Source: an uncultured Alistipes sp.
GTDB taxonomy: Bacteria > Bacteroidota > Bacteroidia > Bacteroidales > Rikenellaceae
Direction of reading: 5' to 3'
NCBI GenBank assembly: GCA_944323075.1
Contig: CALURC010000010.1
Coordinates: 1 to 64,000 of the forward strand
DNA length: 64,000 nucleotides
In this document: positions 27,876-36,739 of the stretch, piece by piece
Layout of the letters: each line of letters starts with the position of its first letter
Numbering within the stretch: position 1 is the stretch's first letter
The notes under the pieces: model-generated
Database searches by the model: none
Told to the model about the DNA's origin: nothing
Seen by the model: only the letters and a program-made list of their open reading frames with translations
Made by a program: the position numbers and the translations under genes

Positions 27876-27899
27876 CTTGTAATAGCCTACCGATACACA

Positions 27900-27927
27900 A
27901 TGGTCGCCCGATGGCGACCATTTTTTT
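27900..27927 (+). terminator. Intrinsic terminator
   Basis: A perfect 9-bp stem (27900-27908 with 27913-27921, CGAT loop) followed by a run of T, just past the small charged protein. Confidence 0.92.
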
Positions 27928-27970
27928 AACGAAAAAGTACCTAATTCTATCTGATAAACATCTCTCCGTT

Positions 27971-28795
27971 ATGGAACAATTCATTATGTCCGAACATACG
28001 GCACTCCGCATCAGTGACTCCGAACAGGGACAAACAGTACTGGTCTTATTACACGGTTATCTGGAATCGCTCGAAATATGGGAAGATTTTGCCAAACTGC
28101 TTTCCCCTCTCTATCGGATTGTCACCATTGATATTCCGGGACACGGCATTTCCGAGGTCAAATCTGAAATTCATACGATGGAGTTCGTTGCTGATGTGTT
28201 ACGCGGAGTACTCGACAACAAACAGATTGCGCGTTGCTTTGTTGCCGGACATTCAATGGGTGGATATGTGGCTGAAGCCTTTGCTGCCAAATATCCTGAA
28301 CGTCTTGAGGGCCTGATTTTGTTCCATTCCTCACCGAATGCCGATAACGATTCGAAAAAAGAGGATCGCCGTCGGGAAATCGAAATGATCCGACACGACA
28401 AAAAAGAGTTGATCGCCCAACTTTTTGCCCCAAAAGGCTTTGCTCCACACAACCGAGATCGGATGATAAACCGAATCGAACAACTACAAGAGTTGATCGC
28501 ACTGACCGATGATGAAGGAATCATCGCCCTTTTAAAAGGAATGAGTGAACGGGATGACATGAACGACATGATGCACAGACTCACTGCCCCTCAACTTTTC
28601 ATTTTCGGGAAATACGATGAATTCATTCCGGTTGAGCGGGCTGAAGCATTGATTCAGTCCCATCCGCAAGCCGAAATAGCATGGCTCGAAAATTCTGGCC
28701 ATATGGGTTTCCTCGAAGAGCCTGATACTTCGGCCGAGATCATCCGCTCGTTTATTAATCGACATGGAGGAGTGGAAAATGTCCAACAATCCTAA
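27971..28795 (+). CDS. Alpha/beta-fold hydrolase
   Basis: A 274-residue cytoplasmic alpha/beta hydrolase. LVLLHGYLESLEIW has the oxyanion-hole HG, and AGHSMGGYVAEAF holds the nucleophile Ser. The later FGKYDEFIPVE (acid) and NSGHMGFLEEP (His) complete the triad. A cap segment lies between. The start at 27971 is chosen because the frame's earlier ATG (27911) falls within the preceding terminator. ATG 27986 is also possible. The family includes esterases, lipases and C-C hydrolases, and no substrate is indicated by neighbours. Confidence 0.85.
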   Translation: MEQFIMSEHTALRISDSEQGQTVLVLLHGYLESLEIWEDFAKLLSPLYRIVTIDIPGHGISEVKSEIHTMEFVADVLRGVLDNKQIARCFVAGHSMGGYVAEAFAAKYPERLEGLILFHSSPNADNDSKKEDRRREIEMIRHDKKELIAQLFAPKGFAPHNRDRMINRIEQLQELIALTDDEGIIALLKGMSERDDMNDMMHRLTAPQLFIFGKYDEFIPVERAEALIQSHPQAEIAWLENSGHMGFLEEPDTSAEIIRSFINRHGGVENVQQS

Positions 28796-28873
28796 TCCGA
28801 CTACACCACCGTTTCCCTTGCAAACATCTATGTCATGATGTATCATTTTATATAAACAATACTCATCATACCC

Positions 28874-28920
28874 ATAAGTGACGGGGGTGGATGCAATTGG
28901 CATCCACCCCCGTCACTTAT
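28874..28920. terminator. 21-bp perfect hairpin between convergent genes
   Basis: An uninterrupted 21-bp inverted repeat (28874-28894 with 28900-28920, 5-nt loop) with a GGGGG/CCCCC core. It sits between the converging hydrolase and the sugar isomerase-like gene. Neither flank has a T-run. A bidirectional transcription stop or 3'-end stabiliser is the likely role. Confidence 0.6.
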
Positions 28921-28949
28921 CGTTCAATGAAAGATATTTGCTTCTCTTA

Positions 28950-29777
28950 TTACTTCAACCCATCACAAACTCCACGCAAATAACCGATCGATTCTGCCAC
29001 ACCCGGCAGCGGATTTTTTCCGTCTTTCTCAAACTCCAGACTGCATACGCCGGTGTATCCGATCTTGTGAAGCGTCTTAACGATGGCCGGAATATCCATC
29101 ACCCCGCGGCCCATTTCGCACGTCTGTCCAGCTTTGGAAGCCTGTGTCTCATCCTTGATGTGGATATCGAATATACGATCCTTATACTTTTTTAAATCTT
29201 CAACACAGCTGGCTCCGAAACGTGCCGTGTGTCCCAAATCGAGACAAATTCCGATTCTCGGATCCAAATCCGCAACATGCGCCATCACATCGGCCGCATC
29301 AGGAAAGTAGGAAATATCGGGACCGTGCGTATGAATCGCCATCTTGATGTCATACTCCTTCACCTTTTTATCGATGTAAGGCAACAGCTCATAAGTAGGA
29401 ACACCGATAAAAATTCCCGAACCATAACGTTTGACATATTCGAAAGTTCGATCAACGTCTGCTTCCGAATTCATGTAGATCGGACCAAGAATGTATCCAT
29501 CGACACCTGCCGCTGCCAATTTCTCCTTAAAAGCATCGATCTGCTCCTGCGTACTGTTCAAAGGCAGATGAAAATCTTTCACACTCAGATACTTCACCCC
29601 GATCTGATTCATCATCTTCAGAGTTTGGTCAATATCAAACGAACGAAACGTAAATCCAGCCACACCTATCTTCAGATCTTCGGATTTATGCCTCTCAACA
29701 AATTGAGCCGACGCCGTGCACGTTCCCAGTAAAAATGCCACAAAAGTTAGCAGTGTTAAAAATTTGTTTCTTCTCAT
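28950..29777 (-). CDS. Exported sugar phosphate isomerase/epimerase-like TIM barrel
   Basis: A 275-residue protein of the xylose-isomerase-like TIM-barrel superfamily. Residues 1-25 form a signal peptide (LLTFVAFLLGTCTASAQ), so despite the family name it acts outside the cytoplasm. Candidate metal ligands are in KMAIHTHGPD, GICLDLGHTARFG, IFDIHIKDE and CSLEFEKDGK (Glu/Asp/His pattern of the family). Exported members in Bacteroidota have been linked to 3-keto-sugar processing, which would fit a glycan role beside the glycosidase-like gene 66 nt upstream. The reaction here is unproven. Confidence 0.8.
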   Translation of the reverse strand: MRRNKFLTLLTFVAFLLGTCTASAQFVERHKSEDLKIGVAGFTFRSFDIDQTLKMMNQIGVKYLSVKDFHLPLNSTQEQIDAFKEKLAAAGVDGYILGPIYMNSEADVDRTFEYVKRYGSGIFIGVPTYELLPYIDKKVKEYDIKMAIHTHGPDISYFPDAADVMAHVADLDPRIGICLDLGHTARFGASCVEDLKKYKDRIFDIHIKDETQASKAGQTCEMGRGVMDIPAIVKTLHKIGYTGVCSLEFEKDGKNPLPGVAESIGYLRGVCDGLK

Positions 29778-29843
29778 GATCTTGATGGATTAAATTAAAC
29801 TATTTGAATAAAATCGTTATAATCGTTCCTTATAGTATTCAAA

Positions 29844-31955
29844 TTAGGGCATTCGCTGAAATCCTTCACATCGAACCACCCATTTCCCATTATCGGGAAA
29901 TCCGGGCGCATCATCATCTTCAGCACCATCCCAGCCACCCGCCATCATGGCAACGGCCGTCAATAACCCTCCATTAGAAGGCATATACGGGAACGGACCT
30001 CCCGTTGCAAATCCATGAATATCAAACTGAAATCCGGGTGCATCATACAACAACATCTCCACAGCCTGTTCGGGCCTGCCGATACGAGCTGCCGCCATCG
30101 CCAACATCGGGAAATCCCATCCCCATGTCCGGTCGAAATTCCATGTCGAAAGAACCTTATCCAAGGTGCTATTCATTACGGTGGTATCCACCCCGTCGCC
30201 TGGCAACATACCCAGTACACCGATCAGTGCCGGATGCTCAAATGCGTATTGCTCCCACATCCGATCGATCCCTTCATACGTCTCGTAAAGTCCCTCTTTT
30301 TGCGGCAGTGGAGCCATACGACTCAGTACATCCTGCCACTTTTCATTCGGCTCCATCTCCAAACGATCGAGCCACTCCAATGCCGTCCGCAATCCGAACC
30401 GCCAATAGCCAAGTTCGAACGTCGGATTGATTGTTGTCTTCGGATCGGTATTCTCCGATACGATATAGATCGGTGGACCCAATACATAACGTCCGGAAGT
30501 CGAATCGAAATGTGCGTAATCAGCCATAAAATCAGCTGTCTCGAACACAATATCTTTCCACTTGAGCAAAGTCTCTTCCGATGGATACAAACGATAATTC
30601 AACTCAGCAAAATAGATCGGATGAGGCTGTTGCCAGATCAACAATGCATGAATCGGATGGGGCCAATCGCGATCGAAATCCGCTGTACATTTGGGCCAAC
30701 GGGCTCCACTATAACCTTGTTCGGCAGCCCTCTGTTTCGATGTAGGTAGAAAGTCCGAATACACTTTAAGGCTCCGTTCTGCTAATGGCCATCGATTCCA
30801 CAACCCGTTATGAACCAAATGCCACCACATCATTTCAAAGTGGAACCGACCATACCAGCCGTTATTGACCAAACCACTCTCTTGCGGAGGCAATGTCCCG
30901 GATGCGTTGACCCGCATCAGATATTGTGACAGAACTAATCTACGTTCCAACTCTTTCCAGCGAGGATCACTGCTTTCCGAAAGATCGATAGCTGCTCCCG
31001 ATCTCCAAAAATCAACCCAACATTTGCGACTAAACGCAAGAGTTCTCGCCGCTGTCGGCAGACGAGTTTCACTCTTCTCGGGCGAGAACGCACAAACGAA
31101 ACCAAAAGACTCCTGCTTAGGTACTAGATAAAAGCAATGAGGAGATAATACCGTATCGCCTAAAATAAATTTCCCTTTCCCGTTCCAGCCTATCGATACA
31201 TAGTACTGGGTGGAATCCATCGTACGAGACAGATCGACCCTGCGATCCGACTGAGAAAGGACTTCTGTCCTATGAGCTTCAGGATGTGTCCAATCACCCA
31301 CATAATCGGCAAAAGCCGCTCCGTCTGCATAAGGAAAGTCGAACCGGACATACAATTGTCCCGACTGCATCAATGGAGACTTCACCCGCACGGCAAGCAT
31401 ATCCCGTTCCGGATGACATGCCGTCTCAACTTCAACCGGCGTTCCTTCTATTTCAAATCGACTGAAAATTGTTCCATGGTACAGATCCATCCGCTGTTCG
31501 CTACGTTGAAGATCGATCTCTTTCACCTCAGTTCCATCCTTCTTCTTTAACACGAACCCGATCCGTCCCAAATTGATACGATGTGGATTTCCGGCAAGCC
31601 ATTGAGACAGCTCCGGCTGCTCTGGATTCGGCATATCATACCGTACCGGACGACCATGTGTATCCCACGTATCTCCTTCAAAACGCATACCGGCCAAACT
31701 GTCCGCCAAAGGGAAAGAGTGCCATCCCCACTGTGCCATCGTATTGAACGGAACGAATGTCTGCAATCCTGTAATATCCGCCCCGAAAGCAAACTCTCCA
31801 TTTCCGACCTGAGCGGGACTTTTCGGATCAGTCTGGGTTGTAACCACATCGTGACGACGGACCAATGCTTCTCGATCAATATCAGAACATCCGGCCGTAC
31901 CACACAACCATAACCCTAATAGTAAATAAATCGGAATCCTTTTCATTCCGTTCAT
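29844..31955 (-). CDS. (alpha/alpha)6-barrel glycosidase-like lipoprotein
   Basis: A 703-residue exported protein with an N-terminal signal ending TAGC (Cys23), so probably a lipoprotein. The front half is a beta-sandwich (QVGNGEFAFGADITG, NTMAQWGWHSFPL). The back half looks like a helical barrel related to GH65/GH95 enzymes, with MMWWHLVHNGLW, GYSGARWPKCTADFD and WPHPIHALLIWQQPHPI as likely active-site strands. I cannot assign a CAZy family by eye. It lies 66 nt upstream of the exported isomerase-like gene and the two are probably one unit. Start could also be ATG codon 4. Confidence 0.72.
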   Translation of the reverse strand: MNGMKRIPIYLLLGLWLCGTAGCSDIDREALVRRHDVVTTQTDPKSPAQVGNGEFAFGADITGLQTFVPFNTMAQWGWHSFPLADSLAGMRFEGDTWDTHGRPVRYDMPNPEQPELSQWLAGNPHRINLGRIGFVLKKKDGTEVKEIDLQRSEQRMDLYHGTIFSRFEIEGTPVEVETACHPERDMLAVRVKSPLMQSGQLYVRFDFPYADGAAFADYVGDWTHPEAHRTEVLSQSDRRVDLSRTMDSTQYYVSIGWNGKGKFILGDTVLSPHCFYLVPKQESFGFVCAFSPEKSETRLPTAARTLAFSRKCWVDFWRSGAAIDLSESSDPRWKELERRLVLSQYLMRVNASGTLPPQESGLVNNGWYGRFHFEMMWWHLVHNGLWNRWPLAERSLKVYSDFLPTSKQRAAEQGYSGARWPKCTADFDRDWPHPIHALLIWQQPHPIYFAELNYRLYPSEETLLKWKDIVFETADFMADYAHFDSTSGRYVLGPPIYIVSENTDPKTTINPTFELGYWRFGLRTALEWLDRLEMEPNEKWQDVLSRMAPLPQKEGLYETYEGIDRMWEQYAFEHPALIGVLGMLPGDGVDTTVMNSTLDKVLSTWNFDRTWGWDFPMLAMAAARIGRPEQAVEMLLYDAPGFQFDIHGFATGGPFPYMPSNGGLLTAVAMMAGGWDGAEDDDAPGFPDNGKWVVRCEGFQRMP

Positions 31956-32057
31956 TGTTAGCCTTTTTCTTTTGTATTACTGAATTCTCGCTCCCGGGTC
32001 TCTCTTTTCTCTCATATTTCAACGAATCGAGCACTCCCTAGTCGAGGCCAAGTAAAA

Positions 32058-32747
32058 TTAAATATCATCGGAGTTAAACTGGTATCCAAGTCGTTTACCA
32101 GTCTGCAACTTCGAATTCTCTATTTTCGTATTGAACTGATCCATCGTAACGACCTTCACCGTATCGTAAGGAGGTACCAACAAATCGAAATCGAGTGCAT
32201 AATCGATAGCATGTTCGATAATTCCCAACAAAGCCCCACGATCGATTGCAGCAGAGCCGAACGATGGCCATTTCACAGTCTGACGTTTTCCTTCGACAAA
32301 GAACTGCATATCTTTGTTTATGAAAATCCGGCCGATCAGATATCCCTCATCTTCCGTTCGATTATAACGGAACGAATCGAACAAGAAATTATAAATATTG
32401 ATCATTCCGCAATATGAATTGGAGCGATCCTGCTGTACATAGGGATTTTGCCACAAAGGATGTTCCCTATTAAACTCAAAAATATTACTGTGCATATTGA
32501 AAAGCAGGATATCGTCTGCAATTTGAAGCTGAGCCTCAAATTTTCCACGATCGCGGTATTCGATTTTCACCTCCTCTTTTCCCTCCTCTTCCAATATGTC
32601 GTCGACATCGGATGAAATTTCGTGTAACACCTCCTTCAGCCGGCCAAAAACGGAAAAAGTATTGTCAAAAATTTTTTGATTCAACTGAGCCTTGTTGCTC
32701 AATTTGTCGATAATGGAGTGTCTGATACTCTCTGGATCACCGTCCAT
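32058..32747 (-). CDS. Conserved hypothetical protein
   Basis: A 229-residue cytoplasmic protein without signal or membrane segment. The first 60 residues are helical and end in an acidic stretch (DVDDILEEEGKEEVK). The middle contains LLFNMHSNIFEF, SNSYCGMINIYNFLFDSF and GYLIGRIFINKDMQFFVEG, and later residues AIDYALDFDLLVPPYD. It looks like a complete single-domain protein of the kind common in Bacteroidales genomes. It follows the glucosaminidase by 65 nt on the same strand and could be co-transcribed. I recognise no function. Confidence 0.7.
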   Translation of the reverse strand: MDGDPESIRHSIIDKLSNKAQLNQKIFDNTFSVFGRLKEVLHEISSDVDDILEEEGKEEVKIEYRDRGKFEAQLQIADDILLFNMHSNIFEFNREHPLWQNPYVQQDRSNSYCGMINIYNFLFDSFRYNRTEDEGYLIGRIFINKDMQFFVEGKRQTVKWPSFGSAAIDRGALLGIIEHAIDYALDFDLLVPPYDTVKVVTMDQFNTKIENSKLQTGKRLGYQFNSDDI

Positions 32748-32812
32748 AGTTCTATGCTAGATATAAGTATTTTAGTAATTGGATCTACACCGATCCTTCT
32801 ATTCATCAATCT

Positions 32813-33790
32813 CTACATCAACCGAATCTGCTGACCTTCAGTTACCGGGGATTGTGCGTCTCGGCGGTTAATCTTACAAAGGTTTTTCAATCTTACCCCG
32901 TACATCTGCGAGATACTGTGCAACGTTTCGCCCGCTTTAGCCACATGGATCACCTTGCCGTTCGCACTACGTTTACTCTTCGGACGGATATAAAGCATAT
33001 CACCGGGTTTGATCGTGGTATTCGGTTGCAAATCATTGTAACGCGTCAGTTTTTTTACCGATACACGGGTTTCGGCTGCTATACTTTCTGGCGTATCACC
33101 ATTCTGCACAACTATAAATAAACTTCCATTATTACGGTATACCGTATGTTTTCCGTTCTGGCCCAATACCGAAACCGCATAATTGTCCACATCGATCACA
33201 TCGACTGCTGCTGGAATCTCCACGGTCTGACTCTGCATATCATCCGCAACGGTCTCCTGTTCCGGCAGATCCTGACCTTCGTCCAACAGATAAAGTTTTT
33301 CATCTTCGATAATTCCGATCAACAAATCGGCATACCTTGGATTAGTCGCATACCCCGCTTTTTGCAGACCCTTTGCCCAGCCCCGATAATCGGTGGGATC
33401 GAGCTCAAACAAGGACTGATAACGTTCCGACTGATCCAAAAATTCAGAGTGATCATGATAAGAGGCTTCCGCAGAAGCATATTTCCGGAAACATTCGTCA
33501 GGTGCATCATCCGTATGAGCGATGGTCTCACCCCTCCAATTACTTTTACACTTGATTCCGAAATGATTATTCCCTTCACGAGCCAAACGGCTGTTCCCGT
33601 CATCAGACTCAAGCAACGCCTGAGCCAATTTAATGCTTGCCGGAATCCCGTAAAGATCCATCTCCTCAATCGCCAACGCTTTATATTTATTGATATACTC
33701 GGCCCTCGTCATTCTCTTTTGGCCATAAAGAGTCGGAACCATCATCCCGATCAGGACGAACACCGATATGAACTTTGCTACTCTTCTCAT
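32813..33790 (-). CDS. Secreted glucosaminidase (GH73-like) with two LysM domains
   Basis: A 325-residue peptidoglycan hydrolase that would cleave N-acetylglucosaminyl bonds in the wall. After a signal peptide (1-24), the catalytic domain (about 30-160) shows IPASIKLAQALLESDDGNSR, with the catalytic Glu, then NNHFGIKCKSNWRGETI and ECFRKYASAEASYHDHS. A first LysM is at about 220-273 (NGDTPESIAAETRVS) and a second at about 280-325 (KAGETLHSISQMYGV). LysM domains hold it on peptidoglycan. It has its own consensus promoter that interlocks with that of the divergent DUF4254 gene. Confidence 0.92.
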   Translation of the reverse strand: MRRVAKFISVFVLIGMMVPTLYGQKRMTRAEYINKYKALAIEEMDLYGIPASIKLAQALLESDDGNSRLAREGNNHFGIKCKSNWRGETIAHTDDAPDECFRKYASAEASYHDHSEFLDQSERYQSLFELDPTDYRGWAKGLQKAGYATNPRYADLLIGIIEDEKLYLLDEGQDLPEQETVADDMQSQTVEIPAAVDVIDVDNYAVSVLGQNGKHTVYRNNGSLFIVVQNGDTPESIAAETRVSVKKLTRYNDLQPNTTIKPGDMLYIRPKSKRSANGKVIHVAKAGETLHSISQMYGVRLKNLCKINRRDAQSPVTEGQQIRLM

Positions 33791-33817
33791 CTCGATTTAT
33801 CGATAATATGCTTCGGA

Positions 33818-33849
33818 CAAAAATAACATTTTCTTGTAATTTGCGCAAA
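33818..33849 (-). promoter_or_regulatory. Promoter for the glucosaminidase
   Basis: On the minus strand TTTG (33846-33849), a 20-nt spacer and TATTTTTG (33818-33825) match consensus. Transcription would start near 33810, about 20 nt before the ATG. Confidence 0.82.
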
Positions 33850-33863
33850 AATCTTTAGCTTTG
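33833..33863 (+). promoter_or_regulatory. Promoter for the DUF4254 / GT9 unit
   Basis: TAGCTTTG (33856-33863) is a full -7 match and CTTG (33833-33836) lies 19 nt upstream. It fixes the gene start at 33882 because an in-frame TTG at 33861 falls inside the -7 box. It overlaps the divergent minus-strand promoter. Confidence 0.7.
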
Positions 33864-33881
33864 TACATAAACTTTAATCGT

Positions 33882-34490
33882 ATGGCTATGTTTACGACTC
33901 AAAGCAACCGGATATTTTCACAAGTTATTGCTGATTATCATCGGACAGACCATGTGGATGCCCCCATTAATAATCCGTATAAAAACGGTTCGATCGAATA
34001 TTTGTTGTACCTGAAAAATTGGATCGATACGGTACAATGGCATTTGGAAGATATCATTCGTGATCCCGAAATCGACCCTGTCGTCGCTTTGCAGATCAAA
34101 CGACGTATCGACCGGTCAAATCAGGAACGCACCGATATGGTGGAATACATCGACAGCTACTTTTTAGATCTTTATAAAAATGTCACTGTGCAACCCGATG
34201 CAACGATCAACACCGAGAGCCCGGCATGGGCAATCGACCGGCTCTCGATTCTGGCATTGAAGATCTATCACATGTCCCAAGAGGTCAACCGAAAAGATGT
34301 CGACCAAAGCCACATCGATGCATGTAGCAAAAAATTAGAGGTTCTGAAACAACAACAGATCGACCTCTCTTCAGCCATCGATCAGCTGCTCGACGACATC
34401 GCTGCCGGACGTAAATACATGAAGGTATACAAACAGATGAAAATGTATAACGATCCGGAACTCAATCCGGTTCTGTACGCTTCGAAATAG
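33882..34490 (+). CDS. DUF4254 family protein
   Basis: A 202-residue helical cytoplasmic protein. Recognisable family segments are IEYLLYLKNWIDTVQWHLED, followed by IIRDPEIDP, then a conserved RIDRSNQERTDMVEYID. Residues from about 135 form a long predicted coiled helix. The gene after it, 2 nt away, encodes a GT9 transferase. That pairing recurs in Bacteroidota and suggests a helper role in surface-glycan assembly. Its biochemical function is unknown. Confidence 0.82.
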   Translation: MAMFTTQSNRIFSQVIADYHRTDHVDAPINNPYKNGSIEYLLYLKNWIDTVQWHLEDIIRDPEIDPVVALQIKRRIDRSNQERTDMVEYIDSYFLDLYKNVTVQPDATINTESPAWAIDRLSILALKIYHMSQEVNRKDVDQSHIDACSKKLEVLKQQQIDLSSAIDQLLDDIAAGRKYMKVYKQMKMYNDPELNPVLYASK

Positions 34491-34492
34491 AG

Positions 34493-35554
34493 ATGGATCA
34501 AATTCCCCATTCGGCGTCTCTGCGAATATTGGTCATTCGGCTCTCAGCGATGGGCGACGTAGCCATGGTCGCCCCCGTATTGGCCGCCCTGCGCAAGAGC
34601 TACCCGAATCTCCAAATCACCATGCTCACCCCGAAATTTCTACAGCCGTTTTTTCGGGAAGTGGGCGAAATGTGTTTTTTCTCACCCGACTTGAAAAATC
34701 GCCACAAAGGAATCCGCGGGCTGTTGCGATTGGGGCATGATATCGGTCGTTTCGACATGGTCGCCGACCTGCATGATGTGCTGCGCAGCAAAGGTCTGTG
34801 TAAATTACTCCGGTGGAAAGGGGCAAAGATCGAGCGAATCGACAAAGGCAGGGCTGAAAAAAAAGCACTGACAGCTCCAAAAAATAAAATCAAAGTCCAA
34901 CTAAAAACCACAATCGAACGTTATCGGGACGTTTTTATCCGGCTGGGCTTCGATATTCCTCAGATACCTCTACCGCAACGCATTCACTACCCGATGAGTT
35001 CGGAAACGCTCGCTTTGGCCGGTGTACGTAAACATTTTTGGATCGGAGTCTCTCCGTTTGCCCAACACACAGGAAAAATCTATCCACCCGAAAAGATGCG
35101 GGAAGTCATTCTGCGACTGGCTGATATTCCCGATACGCGGATCTTTATCTTCGGTGGAGGTGTTTCCGAAAAACAGTTTGCCGAAGAGACCGCCGCACTC
35201 AAAGAAAACATCGTTTCGGTCATCGGACAAATCAAATTAGGACAAGAGATGGAGTTGATTTCAAACCTCGACCTCATGGTCAGCATGGATTCTTCCGCTC
35301 TCCACATGTCTTCATTGGTTGGATTGCCGGTCATATCAATTTGGGGAGCCACCCATCCTTATGCAGGCTTCTACGGATTCGGACAAGATCCGGATCTGGC
35401 TGTACAGATCGACATGGAGTGCCGCCCTTGTTCAGTATATGGGAATAAGCCTTGCCTGACCGGAGACTATAGATGCATGGCTGACATCGCTCCAGAGAAA
35501 GTTATCAAAAAGGTATGCGATTTTCTACAGGTCTCCCTTCCTGAAAAAAAATGA
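34493..35554 (+). CDS. Glycosyltransferase family 9 (heptosyltransferase-like)
   Basis: A 353-residue GT-B fold enzyme. The N-terminus SLRILVIRLSAMGDVAMVAPVL is the typical GT9 opening with a catalytic Asp. IGVSPFAQHTGKIYPPEKM is the start of the donor half, and VSMDSSALHMSSLVGLPVISIWGATHP is the hallmark nucleotide-sugar site. Family members add heptose or related sugars to lipid A core glycans at the inner membrane. It is coupled to DUF4254 upstream and overlaps the next start by 4 nt. The sugar is not certain. Confidence 0.9.
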   Translation: MDQIPHSASLRILVIRLSAMGDVAMVAPVLAALRKSYPNLQITMLTPKFLQPFFREVGEMCFFSPDLKNRHKGIRGLLRLGHDIGRFDMVADLHDVLRSKGLCKLLRWKGAKIERIDKGRAEKKALTAPKNKIKVQLKTTIERYRDVFIRLGFDIPQIPLPQRIHYPMSSETLALAGVRKHFWIGVSPFAQHTGKIYPPEKMREVILRLADIPDTRIFIFGGGVSEKQFAEETAALKENIVSVIGQIKLGQEMELISNLDLMVSMDSSALHMSSLVGLPVISIWGATHPYAGFYGFGQDPDLAVQIDMECRPCSVYGNKPCLTGDYRCMADIAPEKVIKKVCDFLQVSLPEKK

Positions 35555-36672
35555 CGTCCGACAGAAAACTAAAATCACACAACAGACTCATAAAGAGATC
35601 CATAAAAGGCATTATCGTGACAATACTATCTATTGTCACCCTGTTCTTTGTTTTTTCTTGGATTGCCGAATACAGGCCGGAAGAACGCGAAACAACTTTA
35701 TATGACAAGATTCGCCCGGAATATCTGCCGGACACCATAACAGTCGTATCATGGAACATCGGATATGCAGGTCTGGGCGATAACATGGATTTTTTTTATG
35801 ACGGAGGGTTGCGGGTCCGCGACAGCAGAGAAAGAACCGCGCTAAATCTGCAAGAGATTATCCGAGTCCTAAAAAACATAAATGCCGACCTCATATTACT
35901 GCAAGAGGTAGATATGGATTCTCACCGATCTTACGGCATCCGAGAAGTGGATTCGCTGCAAAAAGCTTTTCCGGGGTATCACCTCTCTTTCGCCTACAAC
36001 TACAAAGTCCATTGGGTCCCGATACCATTGAAAAATCCGATCGGACGAGTCAACAGCGGAGTAGTTACCCTCTCACGCATAGGCCCATTCAAGACCGAAC
36101 GGATCCAATATCCTTCCGCATTCTCGTTTCCCGTCCGGCTATTTAATCTGAAACGCTGCATGCTCTCCTCCTATTTTCTGACCGCTTCCGGTGACACTCT
36201 CATCGTGAACAACACGCATAATACGGCATACGATGCTGGTGGAATGCGCGACACAGAGATGAACTTTCTTGCCCAAGAGCTCAAGTCGTCACAAACACCA
36301 CACACTCAAACCCTAACCGGAGGAGACTGGAATCAATATCCACCGGGTTACACTCCATCGACAGAAGAGCTATCGAACGAATACTTCATTCCTCAAAAGG
36401 TAGACGAAACACTTTTCGGAGAGAAGTTTCGTTTCGCCTTTGATGCACAGACACCTTCGTTACGTTATCTCGATCATGTCTGGGCCAACACCGACACACC
36501 ACGTCCTTGTACGACACTGACTGACTTTTTCCTACTCGCTTCCTCCATAAAAATTCTTTCAGTAGAGACTCTTCCACTCGAATTCAAATGGAGCGACCAC
36601 AATCCGGTTTTACTCAAGATCACTATTCCACCCCACCAGGATTCCACATCAAAAGAATCGGCACAGAAATAA
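35551..36672 (+). CDS. Membrane-anchored endonuclease/exonuclease/phosphatase-fold protein
   Basis: A 373-residue protein. A basic N-terminus leads to one membrane segment (GIIVTILSIVTLFFVFSWI, about 19-37), placing the catalytic domain outside the cytoplasm. Metal-site motifs are VVSWNIGYAG (Asn), LILLQEVDMDS (Glu), LTGGDWNQ (Asp/Asn) and a final KWSDHNPVLLK (Asp-His), the full DNase I-like set. Exported members act on lipids, phosphodiesters or nucleic acids. It overlaps the GT9 gene by 4 nt (ATGA), so translation is coupled and an envelope role is plausible. Substrate unknown. Confidence 0.85.
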   Translation: MTSDRKLKSHNRLIKRSIKGIIVTILSIVTLFFVFSWIAEYRPEERETTLYDKIRPEYLPDTITVVSWNIGYAGLGDNMDFFYDGGLRVRDSRERTALNLQEIIRVLKNINADLILLQEVDMDSHRSYGIREVDSLQKAFPGYHLSFAYNYKVHWVPIPLKNPIGRVNSGVVTLSRIGPFKTERIQYPSAFSFPVRLFNLKRCMLSSYFLTASGDTLIVNNTHNTAYDAGGMRDTEMNFLAQELKSSQTPHTQTLTGGDWNQYPPGYTPSTEELSNEYFIPQKVDETLFGEKFRFAFDAQTPSLRYLDHVWANTDTPRPCTTLTDFFLLASSIKILSVETLPLEFKWSDHNPVLLKITIPPHQDSTSKESAQK

Positions 36673-36682
36673 TAGGCAGAAT

Positions 36683-36714
36683 ATTGTTCGTCTCTCCAAA
36701 AAAGCTTAACTTTG
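36683..36714 (+). promoter_or_regulatory. Promoter for gcvH
   Basis: TAACTTTG (36707-36714) fits the -7 consensus and ATTG (36683-36686) lies 20 nt upstream, one mismatch from TTTG. The ATG at 36740 follows after 25 nt. An in-frame TTG at 36719 is too close to be the start. Confidence 0.68.
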
Positions 36715-36739
36715 GGAGTTGAAAATAGTGAAGTGCCTT

